NCBI GenBank assembly: GCA_003222195.1
Contig: QHVB01000037.1
Location: 1-51,932 of the forward strand
Direction of reading: 5' to 3'
DNA: 51,932 nucleotides
Origin: Gemmatimonadota bacterium
GTDB lineage: Bacteria; Gemmatimonadota; Gemmatimonadetes; Gemmatimonadales; GWC2-71-9
Each line of letters starts with the position of its first letter. Position 1 is the first letter of the stretch. Position numbers and translations under genes: made by a program. The notes beneath the pieces are model-generated. The model was not told the DNA's origin, searched no databases, and saw only the letters and a list, made by a program, of their open reading frames with translations. Below are positions 31,437 to 41,809 of the stretch, piece after piece.

Positions 31437-34021
31437 ATGGCATACGATCCGCGGCCCGTAGAACCAGTCATTTACAAGCGCTGGCTCGACGCCGGCGTCT
31501 TCCAGCCGCGGCCCGATGGCGACCCGTACGTCATCGTCATTCCGCCGCCCAACGTAACCGACGTGTTACATGTCGGGCACGCGCTGAACAACGTCATCCA
31601 GGATGTGCTGATCCGGTTCGAGCGGATGCGCGGCCGCGCCGCCGAGTGGCTGCCGGGGACGGATCACGCCGGCATCGCGACGCAGAATGTCGTCGAGAAA
31701 CGGCTCGCCGCTGAAGGCAAGACGCGCTTCGACCTGGGTCGCGAGGCATTCGTCGCGCGCACGTGGGAATACGTCCGCAAGACCGGCAGCACCATCATCG
31801 AGCAGCTCAAGATCATCGGCTGCTCCTGCGACTGGAGCCGGCAGCGCTTTACGTTCGACCCCGAATACGTCGCTGCCGTGCGCGAAGTGTTCGTGCGGCT
31901 GTGGGACGAAGGCCTGATCTACCGGGGCCACCGCGTGATCCACTGGTGCCCGCATTGCTTGACCGCCCTATCAGACGAAGAAGCCGAGCACCACGAGACG
32001 CAGGGGAATCTGTACCACATCAAGTATCCGCTCGAAGATGGCTCTGGCTTCGTCACCGTGGCCACCACGCGGCCCGAGACGATGTTCGGGGACATCGGCC
32101 TCGTGTTCAATCCGAAGGACGGTCGCTACAAGAGCCTCAAGGGCAAGCGGGTGAAGATCCCGCTGGCCGGCGTCGCGATTCCGATCGCCACCGATGAGGC
32201 GGTCGATCAGGCGTTTGGCACGGGCATGCTCAAGGTCACGCCGGCGCACGACGCCAACGATTTCGATATTGCCAACCGGGTGTGGCCAAAGGAAGCGAAG
32301 CCCCTGATCATGACCGAGGACGCGAAAATGGCGGGGACGGGGGACGCGGGACGGGTACCTCCGGAGCTCCAGGGGCTAGACCGTTTCGATGCTCGGAAGA
32401 AGATCGTCAAGCAGCTCGAACGGGACGGATTGCTCGTCAACGTCGAGCAGCATCAGCACTCGGTCCGCCGCTGCTACCGCTGCGATACCGTCGTCGAGCC
32501 GCGGCTCTCCGATCAATGGTTCGTGAAAATGAAGCCGCTCGCGGAGCCGGTGCTCGTCGAGTATCGCAAGGGCTCGTTCGCGATCATTCCCGAGCGGTGG
32601 CGGGCCACGTTCGAGAATTGGATGGAGAACATCCGCGATTGGAACATCTCGCGGCAGCTGTGGTGGGGACACCGGGTGCCGGTATTCACCTGTGCCAACG
32701 GGCATCAGTGGGCGGATCGCGAGGACCCGAAGCAGTGCCCCACGTGCGGCGCGAGCGTGGAGCAGGATCCCGACGTGCTCGACACCTGGTTTTCGTCCTG
32801 GCTCTGGCCGTTCGCCACGTTCGGATGGCCGCACGACACGCCTGACCTGCGGCGCTTCTATCCGGGCCATACGCTGGTCACCGCGCCGGAGATCCTGTTC
32901 TTCTGGGTCGCGCGCATGCTGATGTCGGGCTACCACTACATGGGCCAGCGGCTGCCGTTTCGCACCGTCTACCTGCACGGCACGGTGCGCGACACGAAAC
33001 ACCGCAAGATGTCCAAATCGCTCGGCAACGGGATCGACCCGCTCGACGTCGTGAAGTTGTTCGGGGCCGACGCCCTGCGCTGGACGCTGATCGCCGGCAG
33101 CTCGCTCGGCGCCGATGTCATGCTCGATCCCAACGATTTCGAGACGACCTTCGCGCCGGGCCGCAACTTCGCGAACAAGCTGTGGAACATCGCGCAGTTC
33201 GTCCTGGGCCAGCTGCCGACCAGTGTGCCTGCCATCGGTGCGATCGATCGGCGCTCGCTCACGCTGGCGGACCGCTGGATTCTGTCGCGGGCGCAGGCCG
33301 TGATCCGCGAAGCAACGGCGTCGCTCGAGCAGTTCCGACTCGACGAAGCGGCCAAACGCTGCTTCGAGTTCGTGTGGAATGAGCTTGCTGATTGGTATGT
33401 GGAGGCCGTGAAACCCAGGCTCGACGATCCTGCAGCCAAAGGGGTCCTGGCGTACTGCCTCGACCTTTCGCTGCGCCTGCTCCACCCCATCGTCCCCTTC
33501 ATTACTGAGGAGCTGTGGCAGAAACTGCCCGGCCGCAAACCGAACGAGCTACTCGTGACCGCGCAGTGGCCGGCGCCGCGGCCCCAGCTCGACGATCCGC
33601 GCGCCGATCAGGAATTCGGCCGCGTGAAGACGGCGATCGAGCACATTCGCTCGATCCGGGCGGAGTACCGCGTCGCGCCGAAGACCAGGCTCAAAGCCAC
33701 AATCGTGGCGCGCGGCAACGACAAGGCCACGACCTTCGACGGCGAGCGCGACACAATCGTGCGGCTGGCCCAGCTCGAGAGTCTCGCGCTCGACGGCGTG
33801 CCACAGGGCGTCGGCGCGCACGCCGTGTTCGGCGACGGCAGCGAAGTCGTCGTCGCGCTCGAGGGGGTCGTGGATCTGAAACATGAATGTCGCCGCCTGT
33901 CGGAGGAATTCGAGCGCATCGACAAGCAGCTCACGAGCCTCGCGGCTCGACTCACCAACGACAGCTTCGTCTCGCGCGCGCCGCAGGAAGTGGTAGCGAA
34001 GGAGCGCGAAAAGGAAAAAGC

Positions 34022-35433
<1,412 letters not shown>

Positions 35434-35437
<4 letters not shown>

Positions 35438-36777
35438 CCGATCCCCGGCGGCAGCTGCCTTCGATCGACGCACTCCTGGCGGGCCCGGGCGTCGCGGCGC
35501 TCCTCGCCGAGCATCCGCGGGCGCTCGTCGTGAAAGCGGCCCGCGCCGCGGTCGATGCCGCGCGGCTCTCCGGTGGCGCGGCGCCCGCGGAGGGCTGGGA
35601 TGCGGCAGTGCGCGCGGCGGTCGTGCGACTCGCCGAGCCGTCGCTCGCGCCCGTCATCAACGCGACGGGCGTCGTGCTGCACACGAACCTGGGGCGAGCG
35701 CCGCTGGCCGCGGCGGCGATCGCCGCGATAACGCGGGTCGCGGTAGGCTACGCCGCGCTCGAGTACGACCTGGGCCGCGGGACGCGCGGCTCCCGGCATG
35801 CCCACTGCCGCGATCTGCTGGTCGAGCTGACGCGTGCGTCGGACGCGCTCGTCGTGAACAATGCGGCCGGCGCGCTGCTCCTGGCGCTGAGCGCGCTGGC
35901 GCGCGGTGGTGAGGCCGTCGTGTCGCGGGGCGAGCTGGTCGAGATCGGCGGGTCGTTTCGGATTCCCGACATCATGGCTCGCTCGGGGGCGAAGCTCATC
36001 GAAGTCGGCACCACGAACCGCACGCATCCGCAGGATTACGACCGGGCGCTGACCGCAGGCAGCCGAGTGCTGCTCAAAGTCCACCGCTCGAACTTCCAGG
36101 TCACCGGCTTTACGGCCGACGTCGCCGTCGTCGAGCTGGCGGAGATGGCGCATGCGCGAGGGATCGCGTGCGTCTACGATCTCGGCAGCGGGCTGCTGAT
36201 GAACCTTGCGGAATGGGGACTGAGCGGTGAACCGACGGTTCCCGAAGCTGTCGCCGCGGGCGCCGATCTCGTCGTCTTCAGCGGCGACAAGCTGCTCGGC
36301 GGCCCGCAAGCCGGCATTCTCGTAGGCACGGAACAGGCGATCGCAGCGTGCCGCGCCGATCCGATCGCGCGCGCGGTGCGCGCCGACAAGCTGACCCTCG
36401 CCGCCCTGGAAGCGACGCTGGCGCTCTACCGCGACCACGCCACGGCGCGCCGGGAAGTCCCGGTGCTGCGGATGCTGACGGAGGATCCGGAAAGTGTGAG
36501 AGCGCGTGCGGAGGCGATTCTCAAAGGCGCGGAAATGCGCGGCGACGCGCAGCTCGTGCAAGGTGATTCCGAGGTTGGTGGTGGGTCGTTCCCAGGTGCG
36601 AAGCTCCAGACCTGGCTCGTCGGCATCAAACACCCGGCACCTGACACCTATCTGGCGCAGCTGCGCTCGTTCGATCCCCCGATCATCGCGCGCGTCGCGG
36701 GCAGTCGCGTGTTGCTCGATGCGCGCACCATCTTCCCCGAGCAACTCGAGACCGTGATCGCGGCACTCCGTGGCTAG
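35434..36777 (+). CDS. selA: L-seryl-tRNA(Sec) selenium transferase
   Basis: 447 residues beginning at GTG 35434 (GTGA overlap with the previous stop). The family hallmarks INATGVVLHTNLGRAPLA, YDLGRGTRGSRHAHCRDLL, SRGELVEIGGSFRIPDIM, and the PLP site VFSGDKLLGGPQAG with Lys286 are all present. It converts Ser-tRNA(Sec) to Sec-tRNA(Sec) using selenophosphate. This implies the organism uses selenocysteine, yet neither selB, selC nor selD is visible here; they must be elsewhere if the pathway works. Its GTG start and placement between an Ig-like lipoprotein and gmhB suggest co-transcription with the valS operon. Confidence 0.96.
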
Positions 36778-37324
36778 TCCCGCGGTCTTCCTCGATCGCG
36801 ACGGGACGGTCATCGAGGACACCGGCTATGTGCACGAGCCCGGCAAGGTCAAGCTGCTCCCCGGTGTCGCTCAGGCGATCAAGCAGCTCAACGAATCCGG
36901 GTTTCTCGCGGTTACAGTCAGCAACCAGTCGGGCATCGCGCTCGGGCTCTACACCGTCGCCGACTACACCGCCGTCCAGCGCCGGCTCACCGAGCTGCTC
37001 GAGGCGCACGGCGCTCATCTCGACGGCGCCTACTTCTGCCCCCACCACCCCCGGTTCACCGGTCCCTGCGAGTGTCGCAAGCCCGGTCTCAAGTTGTTCC
37101 GCGACGCGGCCGCGGCGCTCGACATCGACCTGCCGCGTTCCTGGTGGGTGGGCGACCGGCTCACCGACGTGCAGCCCGCCAGGGCGTTAGGCGGCAAAGC
37201 GATTCTGGTTGCGGCGGGAGAGGGCAATCTCGATCAAGGACAGGCGCGGGCGATGGGAGCGAAGGTCGTCGCGGATTTGACGGCGGCGGTCGCAGAAATT
37301 GTGCGCGCCAGCGTCGCTCCATAA
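36770..37324 (+). CDS. gmhB: D-glycero-D-manno-heptose-1,7-bisphosphate 7-phosphatase (HAD-IIIA)
   Basis: 184 residues starting at GTG 36770, eight bases inside selA. The HAD motif I is FLDRDGT with Asp9 and Asp11; motif II is in VTVSNQSGI; CPHHPRFTGPCECRKP supplies the GmhB zinc loop (Cys90, His92, Cys100, Cys102); WWVGDRLTDVQPA is motif IV. It removes the 7-phosphate in ADP-heptose synthesis for lipopolysaccharide core, implying a diderm envelope. HisB-type histidinol-phosphatase activity is the alternative in this family, but the zinc loop and context favour GmhB. Confidence 0.93.
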   Translation: MASPAVFLDRDGTVIEDTGYVHEPGKVKLLPGVAQAIKQLNESGFLAVTVSNQSGIALGLYTVADYTAVQRRLTELLEAHGAHLDGAYFCPHHPRFTGPCECRKPGLKLFRDAAAALDIDLPRSWWVGDRLTDVQPARALGGKAILVAAGEGNLDQGQARAMGAKVVADLTAAVAEIVRASVAP

Positions 37325-37374
37325 ATTAGGCTCGCCCCGCGCCCCCCCGTGTCCCGTTGGCTAAGGAGCCTCCT

Positions 37375-39051
37375 GTGCGCTCAGTTCTCCTGCTGACAGC
37401 GCTCGCCATCGCCGCTCCGGTGGCGCTCTCATCGCAGATCCCCGTACGAGTGGGCCAATCCATCACCGGCCGGCTGACGCAGACCGATCAGAAGTTCTCC
37501 GACGGCTCGCGCTACAAGATGTACGCGTTCGTCGGCAACAAAGGGGATACCGTCGCGGTGGACCTCACGTCGGACGACTTCGACGCGAACCTCCTGATCG
37601 CCGACGCGTCCGGGAATTCGCTGGCGCGCAACGACGACGGCGGCGAGAACTGCAATGCGCGCTTGACGTTCGTGCCGCCGGCGACCGGGAACTACCGCAT
37701 CTACGCGAACTCGAGCTCGCAGGCGGAGATCGGCGAGTTCAAGCTCATGGTGGCGCGCGGCAAGGCGCGCGTCCCGGCCGATAGCGTGTGCCGGGGCTTT
37801 GGCCCGGTGGCGGGAATGATCGAAGTCGGGCAGACGATCACCGGCAACCTCACGGCGGACGATCCCGAGTTCCACAGCGATTCGACCTATTTCGAGCGCT
37901 GGGTGCTGCCCGTCAAACCGAACCAGGCGTTCACGGCCGATCTCCAATCCGACGATTTCGACGCGTATCTGTGGCTCACGCGCGGGCACGGCGACAAGAT
38001 CGTCGCCAACGATGACGGGGGAGGCGGCTGCAATGCGCGCCTCGTCTACACGCCGCAGGACGACCACCCGTTGCGCCTGATCGTGAACACCGCCCGCCCC
38101 CCGCACTCGACCGGCCGCTTCACGCTGCGGGTAACGGAAGGCGAGTCGACGATCGAGACCAAAGGCAACTGCCGCTTCCGCAACGTAGCGAGCAACACGC
38201 AAACGCTGCAGCAGGCGACGAGCACGACGACGCAGCCCGGCGGGGGGGGCGGCCAGTCCGCGTCCCTCCAGGCGATCCGCGTGGGCGAGACGGTCAACGG
38301 CACGCTCTCGAGCAGCGATTCGCTCTATCCCGACAACACGTACTTCAAGTTCTATCAGTTCACGGCCCCGACCGGACCGGTGACGATCGACCTGGCCTCC
38401 GACGACTTCGATCCGGTCTTGATCGTCCGCGGCGACGATCTCGACAACTCCATCATCAACGATGACGGCGGCCCGGGCTGCGCGGCGCGCGTGTCGCGCA
38501 CGTTCCCCAGCCGTGGCCCGTACCGCATCCTGGTGAACACGACGTCGACGCCGCAGCGCCAGACCGGCCGGTTTTCCCTGTCGATCACGCAGGGATCGAG
38601 CCCCATGCGCGATGACGACAATTCCAACTGCGGCCAGCGGGCGGGCGCCGGGGGAGCGGGCGCGGCGGGCGGCGAGCACTCGATCCAAGTCGGCCAGACG
38701 CAGCAGGGCCAGCTCACCCGCAACGACGTGCTGCTCACGAGCGACAGCACGTACGCGCAGCCGTGGACGATTCAGGGCCGCGCCGGCCAGACGATCACCA
38801 TCGATCTCGAGTCCGACGCGTTCGATTCGTACCTGTTCCTGCGCGGGCCCGGCATCTCGGGCGGCCGCGACTTCCAGGACGACGACTCGGGCGGCAACTG
38901 CCACGCCCGGCTGACGGCGACGTTCCCGCAGAGCGGCGAGTACGAGATCGTGGTGAACACCGCCGATCATTACGCGACGGGCGCCTTCACGCTCAGCGTC
39001 ACCAGCGGTTCCAAACCGAAGTCGGTCGCGCGCTGCACTCGTAGCAACTAG
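37375..39051 (+). CDS. Exported protein with four PPC domains
   Basis: 558 residues from GTG 37375, chosen because AAGGAG lies six bases before it and the signal (VRSVLLLTALAIAAPVALSS) follows at once. Four tandem bacterial pre-peptidase C-terminal (PPC) units follow, each with the core SDDFDA/P, a strand such as YLWLTRG, and DDGGxxCxAR (in the last, DDDSGGNCHAR), then GxFxLxV. Each unit is followed by a linker Cys (DSVC, KGNC, DSNC-like, ARC), so one disulfide per unit is likely (inference). PPC domains bind substrates or cell wall in secreted hydrolases; no catalytic domain is present. It lies between gmhB and purN. Confidence 0.9.
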   Translation: MRSVLLLTALAIAAPVALSSQIPVRVGQSITGRLTQTDQKFSDGSRYKMYAFVGNKGDTVAVDLTSDDFDANLLIADASGNSLARNDDGGENCNARLTFVPPATGNYRIYANSSSQAEIGEFKLMVARGKARVPADSVCRGFGPVAGMIEVGQTITGNLTADDPEFHSDSTYFERWVLPVKPNQAFTADLQSDDFDAYLWLTRGHGDKIVANDDGGGGCNARLVYTPQDDHPLRLIVNTARPPHSTGRFTLRVTEGESTIETKGNCRFRNVASNTQTLQQATSTTTQPGGGGGQSASLQAIRVGETVNGTLSSSDSLYPDNTYFKFYQFTAPTGPVTIDLASDDFDPVLIVRGDDLDNSIINDDGGPGCAARVSRTFPSRGPYRILVNTTSTPQRQTGRFSLSITQGSSPMRDDDNSNCGQRAGAGGAGAAGGEHSIQVGQTQQGQLTRNDVLLTSDSTYAQPWTIQGRAGQTITIDLESDAFDSYLFLRGPGISGGRDFQDDDSGGNCHARLTATFPQSGEYEIVVNTADHYATGAFTLSVTSGSKPKSVARCTRSN

Positions 39052-39626
39052 TGCCCCACCCCCTGCCGGTTCGTGTCGCCGTGCTCGTGTCGGGCGGCGG
39101 CACGAACCTGCAGGCACTCCTCGATGCCCTTCACGATTCCCCGCTGGCGCGCGTCGCGCGCGTGATCTCCAGTCGCGCCGACGCCGGCGCGCTCGCGCGC
39201 GCGCGCCGCGCGTCGGTCCCCACGGCCGTGCTGCGTGACCCCAGCGACCCCGCCGAGCTGCTCGCGGCGCTGGGGGATGCGCAGCTCGTCGTGCTGGCGG
39301 GATATTTGAAGCTGGTCCCGACGCCGGTGGTCTCCCGGTTTCGCGACCGGATGATCAACATCCACCCCGCCCTGTTGCCCGATTTCGGAGGACCGGGGAT
39401 GTATGGGCAGCATGTGCACGAGGCGGTGCTCGCGAGCGGCGCCACCGAGTCGGGCGCCACGGTGCACATCGTGGACGAGGTATTCGACCGCGGGAAGATC
39501 ATCGCGCAGGAGAAGGTGCGGATCGAACCTGGAGACACGCCCGACACGCTTGCGGCTCGGGTGTTGGAAGCGGAGCATCGACTGCTAACCAGAGTGGTTC
39601 TGGAACTTGCCCGGAGGATTGGATGA
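39051..39626 (+). CDS. purN: Phosphoribosylglycinamide formyltransferase
   Basis: 191 residues from GTG 39051, whose G is also the last base of the preceding TAG. Substrate and catalytic residues are present: VSGGGTNLQALLDAL (phosphate loop), Asn103 and His105 in MINIHPALLPDFGG, and Asp142 in HIVDEVFDRGKII. It transfers formyl from 10-formyl-tetrahydrofolate to GAR in purine synthesis. purH lies 2.2 kb downstream on the same transcript, with two M42-type genes between. The stop overlaps the next ATG (ATGA). Confidence 0.97.
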   Translation: MPHPLPVRVAVLVSGGGTNLQALLDALHDSPLARVARVISSRADAGALARARRASVPTAVLRDPSDPAELLAALGDAQLVVLAGYLKLVPTPVVSRFRDRMINIHPALLPDFGGPGMYGQHVHEAVLASGATESGATVHIVDEVFDRGKIIAQEKVRIEPGDTPDTLAARVLEAEHRLLTRVVLELARRIG

Positions 39627-40570
39627 TGATGGAGCAGGCGGTCAAAAGACAACTGCGACGGTCAAGAGACAACGGCGGCGGTCGGGCGGTCGCAGTTGAC
39701 CGCCGCATTTGTTTCTTGACCGTCTCGACCGCCGCCTTTGCAGTCTTGACCGCGAGCCTATCCGCCCAAACTCTCGATAGCCTTGCAATCCGTTTCTCAG
39801 GGATGACGGCGATCACAGGTTATGAGCAAGCCGTCACCGATTCTCTCCTCTCGCTCCTCCCCGGCAGCACCCGCGACCGCCTCGGCAACGTCACGCTGAC
39901 CCTCGGTCGCGGCACGCCCAGGCGGCTGGTCTATTGCGCGCTCGATGAGGTGGGGTACGTGATCGGCAACATCACCGACGACGGGTACCTCCTGCTGCGG
40001 CGCGTGGGCGGTGGACAGCGGTTGTCACCGCTGTTCGATCAGCAGATCGAGGGCCAGCGCGTCACGCTGTTCGGCCGGAAGGGCGCCGTGCCGGGCGTCG
40101 TGGCCGTGCGCTCGACGCACCTCACCCGCGGGCGGCCGGCGCGCGAGGAGCCGCCGTTTACGGTGGACAATGCCTACGTCGACGTCGGCGCGAGCTCGCG
40201 CGACGAGGTGCTCGCGCTGGGCATCTCGATCCTGACACCCGTGTCGCTCACGAAACGCCCCCACCGCTACGGCGACCGTCTCCTCGCCGCGCCCAACGCC
40301 GGCCGCCGCGCCGCCTGCGCCGCCCTGGCGTCCGCGGCGCTGTCGCGCCCACGCGTGCGCGGCTCCGTCGTCGTCGCCTTCACGGTGCAGAGCCTCTACG
40401 CCGACACCGCTGGGCTCAGGACGGTCCTGAGCACGCAGGGGCCGTTCGCGGGGGCTCGACCGGTAACGGTGCCATCCAAGTTCGCGGAGACCACGGTGGA
40501 GACGGTGGCGCTGAAGGACGTGGAGGCGCTGGTGGCCGACGTCATGAGATGGATTGGAGGTGGCCAATGA
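39623..40570 (+). CDS. Exported M42-peptidase-like protein, metal ligands lost
   Basis: 315 residues with GGAGG five bases before ATG 39623. It aligns by eye to the M42 aminopeptidase downstream, but the ligands are missing: the zinc His is Ala106 (YCALDEVG against VAHLDEIG), the bridging Asp region reads NAGRRAACAAL against FDDRMGCAAL, the Glu pair reads SLYADTAG against TREEIGLEG, and the last His reads FAETTVE against YSHSPVE. The final third is also shortened. It is probably a catalytically dead partner or regulator. Residues about 6-44, the whole signal region, are encoded by an inverted GGCGGTCAA microrepeat array. Confidence 0.82.
   Translation: MMMEQAVKRQLRRSRDNGGGRAVAVDRRICFLTVSTAAFAVLTASLSAQTLDSLAIRFSGMTAITGYEQAVTDSLLSLLPGSTRDRLGNVTLTLGRGTPRRLVYCALDEVGYVIGNITDDGYLLLRRVGGGQRLSPLFDQQIEGQRVTLFGRKGAVPGVVAVRSTHLTRGRPAREEPPFTVDNAYVDVGASSRDEVLALGISILTPVSLTKRPHRYGDRLLAAPNAGRRAACAALASAALSRPRVRGSVVVAFTVQSLYADTAGLRTVLSTQGPFAGARPVTVPSKFAETTVETVALKDVEALVADVMRWIGGGQ
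39637..39753. repeat. GGCGGTCAAGAGACAA inverted microrepeat array, copy 1
   Basis: Units GGCGGTCAAAAGACAA and CGACGGTCAAGAGACAA on one side pair with GACCGCCGCATTTG and TTCTTGACCGTC on the other, making a long imperfect hairpin. It encodes most of the signal peptide of the M42-like protein. A second copy precedes purH. Confidence 0.8.
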
Positions 40571-41697
40571 GGGCGTTGGAAGGTTGGACGGTTGGAATGT
40601 TGGACGGTTGGAGAGTCGGAATGGTCCTGCTGTTCCTTTCCAACCTTCCAACATTCCAACTTTCCGCTCAGGATAGCAGCCGCATCTCCGAGGCCCAGAC
40701 CGTCCTCGCGCAGCTCGTCGAGAGCTACGGCGTGTCAGGTATGGAAGCACCAGTGAGAGCCACGGTCCAGCGCCTGCTGCCGAGTTGGGTGAGGACGGAG
40801 ACGGACACCGCCGGCAATCTCTGGGTGCGCACGGGGGGGGGCCAAGGCGATGGTCCCGTCGTGATCGTCGCGCACCTGGACGAGATCGGCTTCCGCGTCG
40901 ACACCATCAACGCCGACGGCACGCTCGGCCTGCGCAATCGCGGCGGCTTCATTCTGTCGCTGTTCGAGGGAAAACCGGCGCTGATTCATGCCGATCGCGC
41001 CGACATCCCCGGCATCTTCCTGCCGCGCGACACCGGCCTCACGCGCCGCACGCCCCCGCCCCTGCGCGTCAGTGTTGGCGCGACGTCGCGCGCGGGCGCG
41101 GAGTCGTTGGGTGTGAAGCTGGGCCAGACGATCACGATGCCCAAGCAGTACGTGCGGCTCGCGGGCACGCGCGCCACGGGCCGCTCGTTCGACGACCGCA
41201 TGGGCTGCGCCGCCTTGATTCTGGCGTTGCGGCGGCTCGATCGTACGAAGCTCAAGCATCCGGTCGTCTTCCTCTTCAGTACGCGCGAAGAGATCGGGCT
41301 CGAGGGCGCCGAGGCGGCCGCGCGCCAGCTCGGGACAGCCACGCACCGGGTCCACGCGATCGACACATTCGTGTCCGCCGATTCGCCCCTCGAGCTGCAG
41401 AACTTCGCCGTCGCACGCCTCGGCCAGGGTGCGGTCGCGCGGGCGCTCGACAACTCGTCTATTACGCCGCCTGCGTACGTCGACTCGCTGGCCGAGCTGG
41501 CCCGGGCGCGCGGGATTGCGCTGCAGATCGGCACGACAAACGGCGGGAACGACGGCTCGACATTTGTGCCATATGGAGTCGTAGATGTCCCACTGGGGTG
41601 GCCCCTTCGATACTCGCATTCCCCGGTAGAAATCGTGGATTTGAAAGACTTGGTGAGCCTGGCTGACTTGGTGCGGGCGGTGGCTGAGGACTGGTAA
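40567..41697 (+). CDS. Exported M42-family metallo-aminopeptidase
   Basis: 376 residues from ATG 40567, which overlaps the previous TGA (ATGA) and has GGAGGT five bases upstream. All M42 (glutamyl aminopeptidase) ligands are present: His103 (VAHLDEIG), Asp209 (FDDRMG), Glu241-Glu242 (TREEIGLEG), Asp272 (VSADSP) and His351 (YSHSPVE). A di-zinc exported aminopeptidase is expected; family members are usually cytoplasmic tetrahedral dodecamers, so the signal peptide is unusual. Residues about 7-33 of that signal come from an inverted GGTTGGA microrepeat. It follows a ligand-less paralogue. Confidence 0.9.
   Translation: MRALEGWTVGMLDGWRVGMVLLFLSNLPTFQLSAQDSSRISEAQTVLAQLVESYGVSGMEAPVRATVQRLLPSWVRTETDTAGNLWVRTGGGQGDGPVVIVAHLDEIGFRVDTINADGTLGLRNRGGFILSLFEGKPALIHADRADIPGIFLPRDTGLTRRTPPPLRVSVGATSRAGAESLGVKLGQTITMPKQYVRLAGTRATGRSFDDRMGCAALILALRRLDRTKLKHPVVFLFSTREEIGLEGAEAAARQLGTATHRVHAIDTFVSADSPLELQNFAVARLGQGAVARALDNSSITPPAYVDSLAELARARGIALQIGTTNGGNDGSTFVPYGVVDVPLGWPLRYSHSPVEIVDLKDLVSLADLVRAVAEDW
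40586..40665. repeat. GGTTGGAATGTTGGA inverted microrepeat
   Basis: The left arm (40586-40615) and right arm (40635-40665) pair over about 30 bases with few mismatches around a loop of about 19 bases. The repeated unit is GTTGGAA/C. It encodes the signal peptide of the M42 aminopeptidase. Confidence 0.8.
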
Positions 41698-41702
41698 GAG
41701 AG

Positions 41703-41807
41703 GGCGGTCAAGAGGCAAATGCGGCGGTCAAGAATCAAAGGCGGCGGTCACGACCGCCCCGACCGCCGCAGTTGCAGTTTGACCGCCGCCGTTGTTTCTT
41801 GACCGCC
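41703..41807. repeat. GGCGGTCAAGAGGCAA inverted microrepeat array, copy 2
   Basis: Three rightward GGCGGTCAAG or GGCGGTCA units pair with GACCGCC units up to 41807, two bases before the purH ATG. No ribosome site is visible between the array and ATG. The units match those at 39637-39753. Confidence 0.8.
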
Positions 41808-41809
41808 TC

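Noticed and set aside
37357-37374. TTG start for the PPC protein
   Set aside because: The GTG at 37375 has AAGGAG six bases upstream and begins the signal peptide directly.
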